This document shows, in pieces, positions 43,216 through 54,149 of a stretch of DNA of 64,000 nt (the first letter of the stretch is position 1; each line of letters begins with the position of its first letter). The notes under the pieces are model-generated. The model ran no database searches. It was not told the origin of the DNA and saw only the letters and a list, made by a program, of their open reading frames with translations. This stretch comes from Apodemus sylvaticus (Eukaryota > Chordata > Mammalia > Rodentia > Muridae). Position numbers and translations under genes: made by a program. The stretch is taken from assembly GCF_947179515.1 (NCBI RefSeq), contig NC_067472.1:177644078-177708077 (forward strand). The letters are read 5' to 3'.

Positions 43216-45440
43216 ACATCTGCACGGACTCTGGCATCCACAATGGCATCCACACCCAACCCTTTACTACCCACACGTAGTAGAGACGCAGGGACTTCCA
43301 TGAATTCTTAGAGTTCCCAGTGGGAAGCCATCTTCTAAGAAGTCTTTAGAGTTGAAAGTGTTGGGTACTGAATTCCATCCCAAAGCTCTCCCCTCTTTGA
43401 ATCATAAAGATTCTGAATGTCCTCTGATAAATCTCTGCCCTGCCCCCACACCCAAATTGTGGAATTTGCATCGGGTTGACATTACAGATGCCATCAGAGT
43501 TGAGTGTTAATGGTTATACATCAATTGATGCATGACTTTGGCCAGACCCACGTGTCAATGACCCAATCCTGGCTAAGCAACAACGGTCGTGAGTACACCA
43601 AGATTATAATCTCAAGAACCACAGATACTCATACTCCCAGAGCTTCGGGCTCCTGGAAGAAGCAAATCAGAACACGAGGATGCTCAGGATGAAGGCAAAA
43701 GCAGTAACGAACGCTGTGGTCTGTTACTCTGCCGGATCCGGCTTCACTTGAAGCAGACTTGACTTAGAATTTTTGTGTCTACAAAAGCTAAAATCCTTGC
43801 TTTGAATGGTTTTCCCTAACCTGCAGTATTTCCAGAATATTGGAAGTCCTCTCTAGATCCTTGTGTCCTAAGGCACAATGGACCTTCCAATTCCTAGAAA
43901 GATACCTAGAGAGGCACAGAGAACCTGGGCAAGAACAGACAGCAACCTCGTCGTTGTCCCCAGACACACCCACCCCTGCGTCCTCTGCCAATTACCCACC
44001 TCATCCTTAGTTTTCAAGCTCCCGACCAGGCTAGGCTTTACTACTTAGTAACTGCACCTGCCTCGAGCTGTCACTTATGATCCAGGCACCGCAGAGCCAG
44101 GTGTGGGAGAATGAAGGATTACTCTGCCTTCCCCTCCCTATCTTGTTCCTCTACAAAGGGGCTGCACTGTGTGGTCTGAAAAAATAAGATAATTTCGGTC
44201 TGATTATTTCAGACATGTGTCTGAAACTGTCCTTACAACACATTGGCTGTCCCCTCTGCACAGCCCCAACTCTTGGCCTCCCCAATCTCTCTCAACTTCA
44301 TGACCTTCTTGCTATGGTGAAATTTTTTGGATCCACTGCTTTGTGCTTCCAGTGGATAGCACATGCACACCTGCCCAGGAGCTATCTCAGATCCATGAAT
44401 GGAGAACACACACATACACACAGGCACACACATACTTACTCATGCACTCATACTCACACGCCAGCTAATTTTAAAATGCCTTGGCTAATTCAAAGTCTGG
44501 GCACTCCTAAACTTCCCCTGCTGCCCCAGGCCCAATTGGAGAAGTGGCCAATGGCCACTCACCCCAAATCTCACACTGCTCTCCTGATGCTCCTGCAACC
44601 CCTTCTCCCGCTGACTCCCAATCCCCGACCAGGCGTCCTACCCAAGCAACTCTAAGTGTCCCGCCCAGTGCCCAGACATTGACTGTCCCCAGTTGGGGAC
44701 AAGAACTTTTAGCATCTGGACATACAGGTTTAAAGCATTAGCACCAATCTCCAACACATCCTCTTCTATAATTACTGATATGATGCATACATGGCCCTGT
44801 GTGTGTGTGTGTGTGTGTGTGTCCCTTAGGGAAGCCATCCAGTGCTACTACTATTTACATGTGTTTAGAGCTGACCCTTTAGAATTGGATTGGATAACAG
44901 GTTTGGGGGAGGGGAGACTTCTTGGAGGAAAACCAACCCTTCTGTCTCTCAGCAGTCACAGATTGCCTGCAGCTCTTCACCTAGGTGTGAACCTCATGAA
45001 GTGAATTTGATCTCAGACTCTGAACTGTCAGTGTCATGAGGAGACTTACAAAATCAGGCAGTGGGAGAGCATACTCCCACCAAGGCTGCAGCCCCGACCA
45101 GGCAAATGTTGGGAGAAGGGAATAAACTATGGCTTCTATATGGTCAGCATTCAGACTAGAGCAGGTGAAGGAGCTTGCTAACCCTTAAATGTCACCTCCG
45201 CTGACAGGTCAAGTGGCCTTAAGGTCTGTGTTGGATGCTGTTATTGAGAGACAGCTTTCCTCTCACCCCCTCAAAGGCAGCACCAGGATGAAATCCTCAA
45301 GCACTCCCTTGATCTAAACGTGTGTCGTCTACAGGCTTAAAATTCCTCCCTTTAGAATTTCCTGGACTCTTTTTCCTACCCCTTCCTGTCCCAGAAGTTC
45401 TTTCATAGAAATCCGACAATCATAACCCACTCTCGCTGCC
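43216..45440. other. unique noncoding stretch with two microsatellites
   Basis: No gene recognised. A (CA)n-like run occurs at about 44406-44452 and a pure (TG)n run at 44799-44821. Open frames at 44215-44655 and 44693-45004 pass through these runs. Confidence 0.5.
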
Positions 45441-45446
45441 TAGTTT

Positions 45447-45530
45447 TATGTCAATTTGACACAAGCTAGAGTCACCCTCATCTGAAAGATGCCTCCATAA
45501 AATCGAACTGCCTCTGGTGATCCGCTGGAA
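45447..45530 (+). mobile_element. LTR-like fragment
   Basis: GTTTTATGTCAATTTGACAC, AAGCTAGAGTCACCCTCATC and GATGCCTCCATAAAATCG repeat the 5' part of the LTR family seen at 28077-28383. The 3' part is missing. Confidence 0.65.
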
Positions 45531-45561
45531 CCAAGCTTGTAGGACACTTTCTTAATGAGTG

Positions 45562-45683
45562 CTGTGGGGACTGGGGGTGTAGATACATACTTAAAACCCC
45601 AGTACTCCGCAGGCTGACTCAGAAGGACTGAGTTCAAGATCAGCCTGGGCTGTATAGGGTAACTGTGTTTCAGAAAAAAAGAT
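45562..45683 (+). mobile_element. B1 SINE
   Basis: AACCCCAGTACTCCGCAGG, ACTGAGTTCAAGATCAGCC and TGGGCTGTATAGGGTAAC are B1 landmarks, with an A-rich tail at 45673-45680. Confidence 0.8.
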
Positions 45684-45685
45684 GA

Positions 45686-45898
45686 GGAGGCTAGAGAAAT
45701 GGCGGCGGCGGCTCAGCAGTTAAAAGCTCTTAATGCTCTTCCAGAGGACCCCATCAGTCCCCAGCACGCACATGATAGAATTCCAGTTCCCGGGGATCCA
45801 GCGCCCTCTTGTTGCCTCACCAGGAACTGCATGCATGTGGTGAACAAGCACAGACAAAGCATTCATACGCATTAAGTAAAATAAGTGTAAGTCCTTTT
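45686..45898 (+). mobile_element. B3-type SINE with (GGC)n insertion
   Basis: GAGGCTAGAGAAATGGCGGC begins the tRNA-like head. Four GGC units (45701-45712) interrupt the usual ATGGCTCAGC. The body has GATCCAGCGCCCTCTTG and an A-rich tail with TAAGTAAAATAAG. Confidence 0.8.
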
Positions 45899-46429
45899 AA
45901 ACGTTAGTTTTGTTTAATATAAACAGGGAAATAAAGAAATCCATTGTGAGATGCTGTGAATGACAGAAAAGCCCTGCTCTTTCTCTTACCCTCCTCTCAC
46001 AAGGGCCTGCCTCCCCGCAGCAGCGCCGTGGACCAGGGAAGAAATCCATTAGCTCCTGGTAAATTAGGGGCATGCCAGGATCCATATGCAGAGTAGGGGG
46101 ACAGTGTGTGGCTTCAGAGAGGAGTGTGTGAGTACAGTGAAGCCTACCGTATTGAGGTTGATCAATATAGGCCACCCATCGCTAGCTGTCACCCAGCTGG
46201 TTTGCTTACAGGACTCACACGGTCGGTGACAGTCACAGACTTTGATGGACTCTGACACAGACGAGAAATCTGGCTTCTCAAGACAAAAGAAGTGAAGGAG
46301 GAAGAGACAGTGAAGTTGGCAGACAGGGGTGGGCTCAAGGCATCTCTGACAGGTCAAGCTAAGGAGGAAAATTAGAAAGGAAAGTCACTCGGCCACCATG
46401 TGTGCTGGAGTTGGCTGGGACAGCTGGAA
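45899..46429. other. unique noncoding stretch
   Basis: No feature recognised. Confidence 0.4.
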
Positions 46430-46600
46430 GAAATATCACCCAGCCAGATCCCTGCCTGGATTGTGATACATGCATACAGAGGGTTATCAATAACCCTGCA
46501 TGATTAATGCTAATGATTTATGTTAATTTTGCCATAAGCTTTATTTGTGCCCGGTGTTGAGTTTAAAGATGTCAAATCATTTCTTAGGAGGGTGTTAGAG
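46430..46600. promoter_or_regulatory. candidate conserved noncoding element
   Basis: Repeat-free. GCATGATTAATGCTAATG and TTTATGTTAATTTTGCC (46498-46532) form a tight TAAT cluster. The 46454-46500 part contains the palindromic-looking GGGTTATCAATAACCC. Confidence 0.45.
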
Positions 46601-48343
46601 ATTTTTAAAAGCCAAATCTGAACTATAAGGGCTGACATGCCATATATCATGGCTCCACACTCTTGGAGTCCAGGGTCACCATTCCCCTTGTAATTGCCTC
46701 TCGTCCAGCAATGAGTTCTTGGAACAAGGCCCCACGTGGGAGTTCGGGTGGCTGCAGGAGCATGCAGGGTCCCTTCTTTGGTTGGACAAAGAAGCACAGA
46801 CTTTAGAACGTGCAAGAAAGCTGCAAATGGTCGATGAACCTACAACCTCTATACACACAAATGAGGTGAGCCACATCATGCTTACGTGGTGTTATTCTGA
46901 GGAGGGTTACACACCTCTTCTGCAGCCTCAGTTTCCCTTCTGTGAAATCAGTGCTAAGGGAGAAAGCTGGGAGGTTCAGATTTTATCACTCCATGGAAAA
47001 GCTTTGTTCTCTGTAATGCCCCCCAAATACACTCTAGAGTGCATTCCTGGGGGTGCTTTGGGCATGCACTACGTCCACAGAATGCAGTCATCAGGGCTAG
47101 GAGGAGAGAACAGATCTGACCTTCAGGTCATCAGCTTACCTATCACTTCAGGTTACCCTGTTCCTACCCTGCCTCTACGCATTGATCCCAGAAGCCACCT
47201 TTACTCACCCTTCATGCACCGACACAGGGGTGGCTAACCCTCTGCTATGTGTCAGAGTCTGCAAAGAGTGAGAACGGTGGGGGCAAGCATCAACCTAAAC
47301 CTAGCTAACACTGAACCCAATTATCGGACATAGCATCTATCTACATGCACGCCCACCCTGCAGGGCACTTCAGACAGGCAAATGCCGAAAACACCAAAAA
47401 GAGAGTTGGCTTGATGCAGTCACCAGCATATACTACCCTAAATATATCTGGGAATTGGAGAGGCCCTGGGAACATCAGCCTCGAACATCTGCCCTGGATG
47501 TCATGCACTCCTAGCACAGCGCCCCACTGTGACCTCTATTGATCTGTGTCCCCAGATTCCCCGCTTTTGCCCCAGTAATCAGAGTTTCAGCAGCACTGCC
47601 ACCTGTAAATCAGTCACCAAGTTTTCTAGTTTCAAATGAATCTCTTCCCGCTCTCTCCAGCAAAGTCCAGATCCAAGCCCGAAATCCAACCCGCAAGGTC
47701 CAATCTGTCCCATCCTCCCACTTCTTAGCTGTATCTCTTGCTAGAAATCTATTATCTGAAGCTTAAAATCAACCATTTCTCTATGGGTTTGGACCAAAAG
47801 GAAATATTCTATCTGTTTTCTTGGTTTCCTGGGCTGGAGCTCCACAGAAACCAGCCTGGTCCAGGCTGTACGGCGCACACCTGTCAAAACATATGGCCCA
47901 TGCCATTTATCAACTAATCTGTTCCAAGAACAGATAGGCAGTATCAGCAATCTGGTATTGATCTGTACAGGCCCCTGCTATTGTTCATCCCTGCATCCCG
48001 AATGGCAGCAGGAATTAATGAAAGAGACTAAACAATGAAGAGCAGTCACTCAGCCCCACAACTTTGTTGGCTCTTCTCATTAAGTTGGGCAAAGTTTTCC
48101 CAGTGAACTCTGAAGCTCTGTTTATAGTAGTGAGCCCAGGCCAACACACTCTTCCCTCCATGGTCCAGCTGCTGGCTTCTCTGGGCTGGACTCAGCTCAG
48201 TGATGCTCCAGATTCCTTCAAAGGCCATGGTAGTGACCTGTTAATGGCATTTGAGAACCCATGTGGTCTCTCCCAGAGTCTGGGTGGGAAGATATTTTCC
48301 TCTACTAAGCCCTTTGTAGTTGTGCTTAAGCCACTATTGTCTT
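46601..48343. other. unique noncoding stretch
   Basis: A MIR-like piece at about 46895-46965 (GCCTCAGTTTCCCTTCTGTG) is likely. The 172-codon frame at 46719-47237 spans that piece and has no domain. No gene recognised. Confidence 0.45.
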
Positions 48344-48752
48344 GGATGAGTGGGTGGGTAGATGAGTGTATGCGTGGATAGATGCACGGAGGGAAGGGGA
48401 TATGGGCGTATGCATACATGGATTGACAGATGAAGAGACAGATGACTCGGTGCACCCATGATGGATGGATCCGTGCATGCATGCATGGATGCCTGGATAG
48501 ACGGGTGACTGAATAAATGGGTGCATACATGGATGATGGATAGAGGAAGAGGTAAACGCATGCATGCATAGAGTGGGGGATGGATGATGAATGGTTGGGT
48601 GAGTGAATGCATGCACATTTGGTAGATACATGCATGTGTGCACAGGTGGATGTGGAGATGGATGGATTGAAGGGTGGAGGATGGATGGATGGATGGATGG
48701 ATGGGTGGGTGGATGGATGGATGGATGGATGGATAGATAAATGATAGATGGC
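48344..48752 (+). repeat. imperfect (GGAT)n tetranucleotide array, about 400 bp
   Basis: TGGA/TGGG/TGCA units, diverged across 48344-48665 and nearly pure at 48676-48736. Three overlapping minus-strand frames of 105-211 codons rich in His/Pro/Ser/Ile are translations of the repeat. Confidence 0.95.
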
Positions 48753-49672
48753 CAGGAATGTTCTCACCATAATGGAACAACAGGAGCCACTGAGGTGCAG
48801 TGGATGAAAATTCATCTTCCGTTCCACAAAGCCAGCCTAAACCACCAGGCCTCACAGAGGGGAAATAAAATCTACTCGCTGCCTGGAACAAACAAGGCTC
48901 CAGTCTCCCGGATCGCCAAAGTACACATCCTAATCCTGCCTCCTGCAAGTCTCAGGACAACAGTGGGGCCAAACCACAGGCCTAGGCTAGCTAAGTCAGC
49001 GACTGAAGCGGAGACCTAGTGACAGAAAACCCTGTTCCTCTCAGAATGGCCACTTGCAATGCTGCCTGAATTGCCTGCAAGGAATAACAGCAGCCTGTGT
49101 ATCCTCTCAGGCTGAGACAATGTGCTCCTCCCATTTGGGAGGCTTCCTCCTTGGCATGGAAGAAATTTCAGCAGGGAACGGGCCAAGAATGGAGTGGTCT
49201 GTTTAGCTTGAGCTGGACACGGAAGGCCATTCACCCCCATCTATGAGGTGAAGCCAAGACACGGAGTGTTACTAGCATGGGCTTGCTCAGCTGACCATGG
49301 CCTCCAGAGGGGCAGGAGACATTTTCAGTGCACACAAAGCACGGACTAAAGGGTCAGGCCAGGCCAGCCAGGCATGTGACATGCCATTCTCCCAGGACAG
49401 ACGGCAAATTGCCTATGCCATTTCCTCAGAAGTCAATCTGTGTATAAGAGCCCCCCCCCCCACTTCTGCCTCAGTCCCTCCAGCATCACCTGTATACTGG
49501 TCCTCCTCAAGGGCCAGGTCACGGACCTGCATTGTCAAGGAGGTGAAAACAACAGACACTTGAGCTTTCCAAGGAAGATAACAAGTGTGGATGCGAGGGA
49601 CTGGGCAAAGCACAGAAATGCAGTGTGTGAAAAAAAAATAAAATAAAATCTCATGGCTAAAAAGTAACCAAT
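48753..49672. other. unique noncoding stretch
   Basis: A C-run at about 49451-49461 and an A-rich run at 49630-49648. No gene recognised. Confidence 0.45.
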
Positions 49673-50048
49673 AGAAGAAAAGAGTTTATTTTGACTTATG
49701 TGTCCAGAGAGATGAAGCCTGTTAGTGGTGGGGGGGTGGGGGGGTGGGGGGTGGGGGGGGGTGGGGGGGTGGGGGGGGGTGGGGGGGTGGGGGGGGTGGA
49801 GGGGTGGGGGGGGTGGGGGGGGTGGGGGGGTGGGGGGGTGGGGGTGGGGGGGGCGTGGCAACAACCAATCAGAATGGGAAGCCGGCTCAGAAACAGGAAG
49901 AGGGGTGAGCCTTCCCAGTAATATACTTCCTCCAGAAGACTCCACCTCCTAAAGGTGCCATAACCTCTCCCAGACGGCACCATCACCTAGAGACCAACTG
50001 TTTAAATACACGTGCTTATGGGAGACATTTAGCCTTCAAACCACCACA
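49673..50048 (-). mobile_element. ORR1-like MaLR LTR, minus strand, carrying a G-run array
   Basis: GAAAAGAGTTTATTTTGAC, ACTTCCTCCAGAAGACTCCACC (in part), AGGTGCCATAACCTCTCCC and TTCAAACCACCACA give reverse-complement LTR order. About 130 bp of G-rich array (49727-49853) lies inside. Confidence 0.7.
49727..49853 (+). repeat. (GGGGGGT)n-type G-run array
   Basis: Runs of 4-9 G separated by single T (once TGGA). Frames give Gly/Val/Trp or Pro/His runs and are artefacts. High potential for G-quadruplexes on the plus strand. Confidence 0.95.
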
Positions 50049-50061
50049 TTCCTCCATTGCT

Positions 50062-50490
50062 ACGGTGTGTGTTGGATTTTAGCTTTTAGCATACTCCCCA
50101 AAGGTTCAGGTGCTGGAAGCTCTGTCTGCAGCATGCTAGTAATAAGAGGGTAGGAACTTTAAAAGGCGGGGCCTAGTGAGAGTTGGCTAAGTCTCTAGGG
50201 AGCTGCCTTTAGATGGGAATAGGTAGTTCTTAAGGAAACTGAGTTACCCCTCAGAACAGAGCAGCAGAAATGGACTTCATAGCACTCCTCACTCTCTGAC
50301 TTTCCTGACCCCTCATGGCTACCCACAAACATGCTTCTATCACTATAGAATATAGGCAAGGAGACCCTTACCAGAAGCTATGACAATGAGGAAACCTGAT
50401 CTTGGATGTTTGACTTCTATTACTGTGAGGGAAATACACATACTCTAAAGTACCAGCCATATGTATTTTGTTATAGCTATGGAAAGCAGG
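50062..50490 (+). mobile_element. MLT1/MST-like MaLR LTR
   Basis: TTGGATTTTAGC, CTCCCCAAAGGTTCAGGTG, GGAACTTTAAAAGGCGGGGC, CTAGTGAGAG and TTCTATTACTGTGAGGGAAA / TTTTGTTATAGCTATGG at the 3' end follow the plus-strand order of old MaLR LTRs. It directly follows the minus-strand LTR. Confidence 0.6.
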
Positions 50491-50492
50491 CT

Positions 50493-50527
50493 ATCACACA
50501 CATGCACACACACACACACACACACAC
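50493..50527. repeat. (CA)n microsatellite
   Basis: CACACACATGCACACACA... about 15 units with one TG interruption, at the LTR's end. Confidence 0.95.
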
Positions 50528-51778
50528 TTCTGAGTTCCCAGATCATTTTTGCTTGATGCTCACCAGTGAATTGGGCAGAGGCTGGGCACAGAACATTGTG
50601 TATTTGACGTCATGTTGGCAGATTTTGCACTGACAAAAGACCGTATCTATACACAGCCCAGTGCTAACCACAAGAACTCCGTGAGAATTATCCCTCTCCT
50701 ACTGTGCACAACTGTTATTCAGGTAGAAATAAAGTATCCCAGAAGAAACAGGGCTCTGCTGGGAACTGAAAAGATACAACTCAGCATCACGCCTTGTCCC
50801 TTAACCACAGAAAATCCACAACGCTCCAAGAGTGTGCTGGAGAGAAACAGGCTTAGAGGGTGCAGAGGGTGACATGGACAAGAAGCAGGTGTTGCACAGA
50901 GAAAGTTGAGAGCCGTCTTAAAAGAACTCTGTTGCATTCCAAGAACTAGCCTTAGACCCGCGAGCAGCAGGCTCTGTGCCACTGTCGCTTGGTGTCCTAG
51001 TTAGCACTTGGAACACAGCTCTGCACATGAGGACCTACTGGGCAAGGCCAGCCCTGATTGCGCTGGGAGCTTAGGACGGGAAGATGAGCCACAGTGGCAC
51101 CACTCAATGTTCAGGACAAAGCCATTAAACCCGGTCCCCACACAGTCGTCAGCCACTATGGGTTGACACAGCACAGAATTCTGGGAAGCCAATCAGCACA
51201 GCCCACTAGGCGGCTGCTGACGTCCCCCTTAAAGCAGCGGCCCTGGAAATGGGACAAACCTACAGGCTCTGGCACCAGAGGGACTCTGCTGGAACACGAG
51301 CAGCTTGGGACAGAGCTGACTCTGAGCTCAGCATTAGATGACACTTGGCCTTGCCAGCCATGACTCGTGCCTCTGCAGCCACCCCATCCCTTTAATGTCC
51401 TGCACCCAGGTGCTCTCAACCTTGGGGGCACTGTACACAGGCTTTCTTGTCTAGGTCAGCCCCAAGAAAGCTCACAGAGAAGCAGCCATGAACCCCAAGA
51501 CCCTTGAGTGGTGATGCAACCTGTCTCCAAGATGGCTCCGATGAGACCATACCCATGGTGCGAGCACACCATGTGTGGTCTTTCCACAGGACATTGCTTT
51601 GAAAAGTTCCTTCGCCACCTGAAGTTCCTTGAGTAAATTAGATGTCTGCTCGCTGAATTCTTCTCAGGACAGTGAAGGCCAATGTCTCCACCCTGTCTTC
51701 TCACCATGGATATAAGCAACTTCACTTTTTGACATTTAGCGGCAAGCTTGCTGGGAACATCTGCTCTAAGATGACAAG
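50528..51778. other. unique noncoding stretch
   Basis: No gene or repeat recognised. Open frames near 51094-51431 overlap on both strands. Confidence 0.45.
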
Positions 51779-51779
51779 A

Positions 51780-51825
51780 TCTCTCTCTCTGTGTGTCTCT
51801 CTCCCTCTCTCTCTCTCTCCCTCCC
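51780..51825 (+). repeat. imperfect (TC)n microsatellite
   Basis: TCTCTC units with a GTGTGTCTC interruption and CCCTCC at the end. Confidence 0.9.
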
Positions 51826-52190
51826 TAATACCAGCAAGTCATCAGACACTCAAGGAAAGAAGCGGATACAGAGGCTGAGGGATGTATGGAATGGTCAGGG
51901 TGCGGGGAGGGGACACATGAAGCAAGAACAAAGAAAACAAGACAGTTCCTCTCCTGTGGACCTCAGAATACAGTGGAGAGAGTTGAGGTCAAGCCCCACA
52001 ATCAACAAGCCAAGCAAAGTCCAGTCCCCCAGGAGCATTGAGTTAGAATGTCTCCTGCAAAGAGTCCCCCCAACACCCCCTCCCTGAAAATTATGGATTA
52101 AATATAAAAATGTCTCCCCATAGTCCATGTGTTCCAGGCTCAGGACTTTGTTAGATCTTAAGGTCTCTGATGTCAATGATTGCCACTGTT
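51826..52190. other. unique noncoding stretch
   Basis: No feature recognised. Confidence 0.35.
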
Positions 52191-53016
52191 GGAGGGAGGA
52201 GGTTAGGGAAGGAAGAGGTTAGGGAGGGAGGAGGTTAGGGAGGGAGGAGGTTAGGGAGGGAGGAGGTTAGGGAGGGAGGAGGTTAGGGAGGGAGGAGGTT
52301 AGGGAGGGAGGAGGTTAGGGAGGGAGGAGGTTAGGGAGGGAGGAGGTTAGGGAGGGAGGAGGTTAGGGAGGAAGGAGGTTAGGGAGGGAGGAGGTTAGGG
52401 AGGAAGGAGGTTAGGGAGGGAGGAGGTTAGGGAGGAAGGAGGTTAGGGAAGGAAGAGGTTAGGAGGAAGGAGGTTAGGGAGGGAGGAGGTTAGGAAGGAA
52501 GGAGGTTAGGGAGGGAGGAGGTTAGGGAGGAAGGAGGTTAGGGAGGAAGGAGGTTAGGGAGGAAGGAGGTTAGGGAGGGAGGAGGTTAGGGAGGAAGGAG
52601 GTTAGGAAGGGAGGAGGTTAGGGAGGAAGGAGGTTAGGGAGGGAGGAGGTTAGGGAGGGAGGAGGTTAGGGAGGAAGGAGGTTAGGGAGGGAGGAGGTTA
52701 GGGAGGAAGGAGGTTAGGGAGGGAGGAGGTTAGGGAAGGAAGAGGTTAGGGAGGAAGGAGGTTAGGGAGGGAGGAGGTTAGGAAGGAAGGAGGTTAGGGA
52801 GGGAGGAGGTTAGGGAGGGAGGAGGTTAGGGAGGGAGGAGGTTAGGGAGGGAGGAGGTTAGGGAGGAAGGAGGTTAGGGAGGGAGGAGGTTAGGGAGGAA
52901 GGAGGTTAGGGAGGGAGGAGGTTAGGGAGGAAGGAGGTTAGGAAGGGAGGAGGTTAGGGAGGAAGGAGGTTAGGGAGGGAGGAGGTTAGGGAGGGAAGGG
53001 GAGGGAGGAGGAGGTG
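52191..53016 (+). repeat. 16-bp minisatellite with TTAGGG in most units
   Basis: About 49-50 tandem units of GGTTAGGGAGGGAGGA and close variants (GGTTAGGGAGGAAGGA, GGTTAGGAAGGGAGGA, GGTTAGGGAAGGAAGA). Almost all are 16 bp. The plus strand is purine-rich with TT in each unit. Variant units alternate in blocks, suggesting higher-order duplication. It is bounded by unique sequence at 52190 and a GA-rich tail to 53016. Confidence 0.97.
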
Positions 53017-53694
53017 AGCTCACACAGGAGGAGGAAGTCCCCTAGAAAAGGACCCAGAGGACGGTAGATTGCCCCATCCTCTTTCCTGCCCCTCCCTGCT
53101 TCCTGGCTGTCAGGAGGTAAGTGGCTCTGCTCCACCAAACCCATTCTGCTCCACCCTGCCTCCAGCCCTACAACCAGGGATCCAGACCGTCCCCTCTTCA
53201 ACTCCCTTATGTAATTTCCCCAAGCCTCTTGTCACCTGGACAGAAAACTGACAGACACACTGGACTTCCACATCTCCTGCTCAGAGCTCAGCCATGATTC
53301 TGCCCTCCCCACCCCTCCCCTACCCCAGCTCTCAGATAAGCATGGATGCGGATGAGGGAAGCCACGCCTTCGCCGAATGCCTGGCACTCTGGTGGCTGGG
53401 CACACGCGGGGAGGCAGGCTTGCTCACCCTCTGAGTGCCCCACCGTTTTAGGTATGAAGGCCTAGCCTCAGACTGGCCCAAACCCCATGATGATCCATCA
53501 GGGGAAGCTGACATGACACCCAGACAGTTTTAGGTCTCATCCCTTCTGAGGGCCGTAGCTAAGGCTACCCTGCAGGTCCAAGATGCAGGAGAGGTCAAAG
53601 AGTGAACTCAGCAGTCTCTGTATCCCAGCCATGCGCCAACTCTTTTCCACTTTGATAAGTCAACATTTAAAAATCAGAAGATGGTTTTGGGGCT
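53017..53694. other. unique noncoding stretch
   Basis: Pyrimidine-rich in part. A CAGGAGGTAAGTGG donor-like word occurs at 53111-53124, but with no credible exon before it. Confidence 0.4.
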
Positions 53695-53818
53695 GCCGTT
53701 TGGTTTTGTTTGAGACTTCTCACTCTGTAGGCCAGGCTAACCTCAAGCTTATGATTCCTGCTTCAGCCTCCTAGGTGTTACATTACAGACACGTACCACA
53801 ACCACACCCAGCTAGTTC
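53695..53818 (-). mobile_element. B1 SINE, minus strand
   Basis: TTTGTTTGAGACTTCTCACTC, TGTAGGCCAGGCTAACCTC and TTCAGCCTCCTAGGTGTTAC are reverse-complement B1 landmarks (quoted in part). Confidence 0.8.
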
Positions 53819-54149
53819 GCTCTCTGTTTTAAAGTTTGCACTACAGCAGAACAATAGAGAAGAAAGAATGCTGGATGATTCTCACCCAGAAAAAAAATAG
53901 GCTCAGTACAGCAGCAACTTGCTAGAGAACATTCCACAGAAGTCACCAGCTTTTAGACCGATGCCCACAGGAGTCTTCTTTGCAATGCGAGTACAGGTCT
54001 TGAACCCAGACTGAGGCACCTAGCAAGCCCCACCTTCCAGAACCTTGGGGAATCGCTTCTGGGCAGATATTCTCCAGCACATCATCAGCTTACCCTGAAA
54101 CCAGCTGAATCTGGCTAACTCGAACAACAACATGATTAGAGGCAAGCAT
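53819..54149. other. unique noncoding stretch
   Basis: No feature recognised. Confidence 0.35.

Noticed and set aside
46719..47237. 172-codon plus-strand frame
   Set aside because: It runs through a MIR-like fragment and shows no recognisable domain or conserved motif.
47741..47950. Minus-strand frame with a Trp-His-Gly-Pro-Tyr stretch vaguely like a retroviral integrase C-terminus
   Set aside because: The resemblance covers only a few residues, lacks surrounding integrase motifs, and no LTR or primer-binding site flanks it.
48344..48752. CRISPR-like or regular-spacer array
   Set aside because: Tetranucleotide satellite without distinct repeats and unique spacers, in a vertebrate genome.
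48192..48948. Minus-strand frames of 105, 204 and 211 codons, the longest in the window
   Set aside because: All three lie on the GGAT tetranucleotide array in different frames and consist of His/Pro/Ser/Ile repeats.
49535..49986. Pro/His-rich and Gly/Val/Trp-rich frames
   Set aside because: Translations of the G-run array.
52191..53016. Interstitial telomere or chromosome-fusion relic
   Set aside because: TTAGGG occurs once per 16-bp unit and not as contiguous hexamers, so a fused telomere is not supported.
53085..53125. Splice acceptor and donor pair
   Set aside because: The acceptor-like CTGTCAG and donor-like GGTAAGT are about three bases apart, leaving no credible exon.
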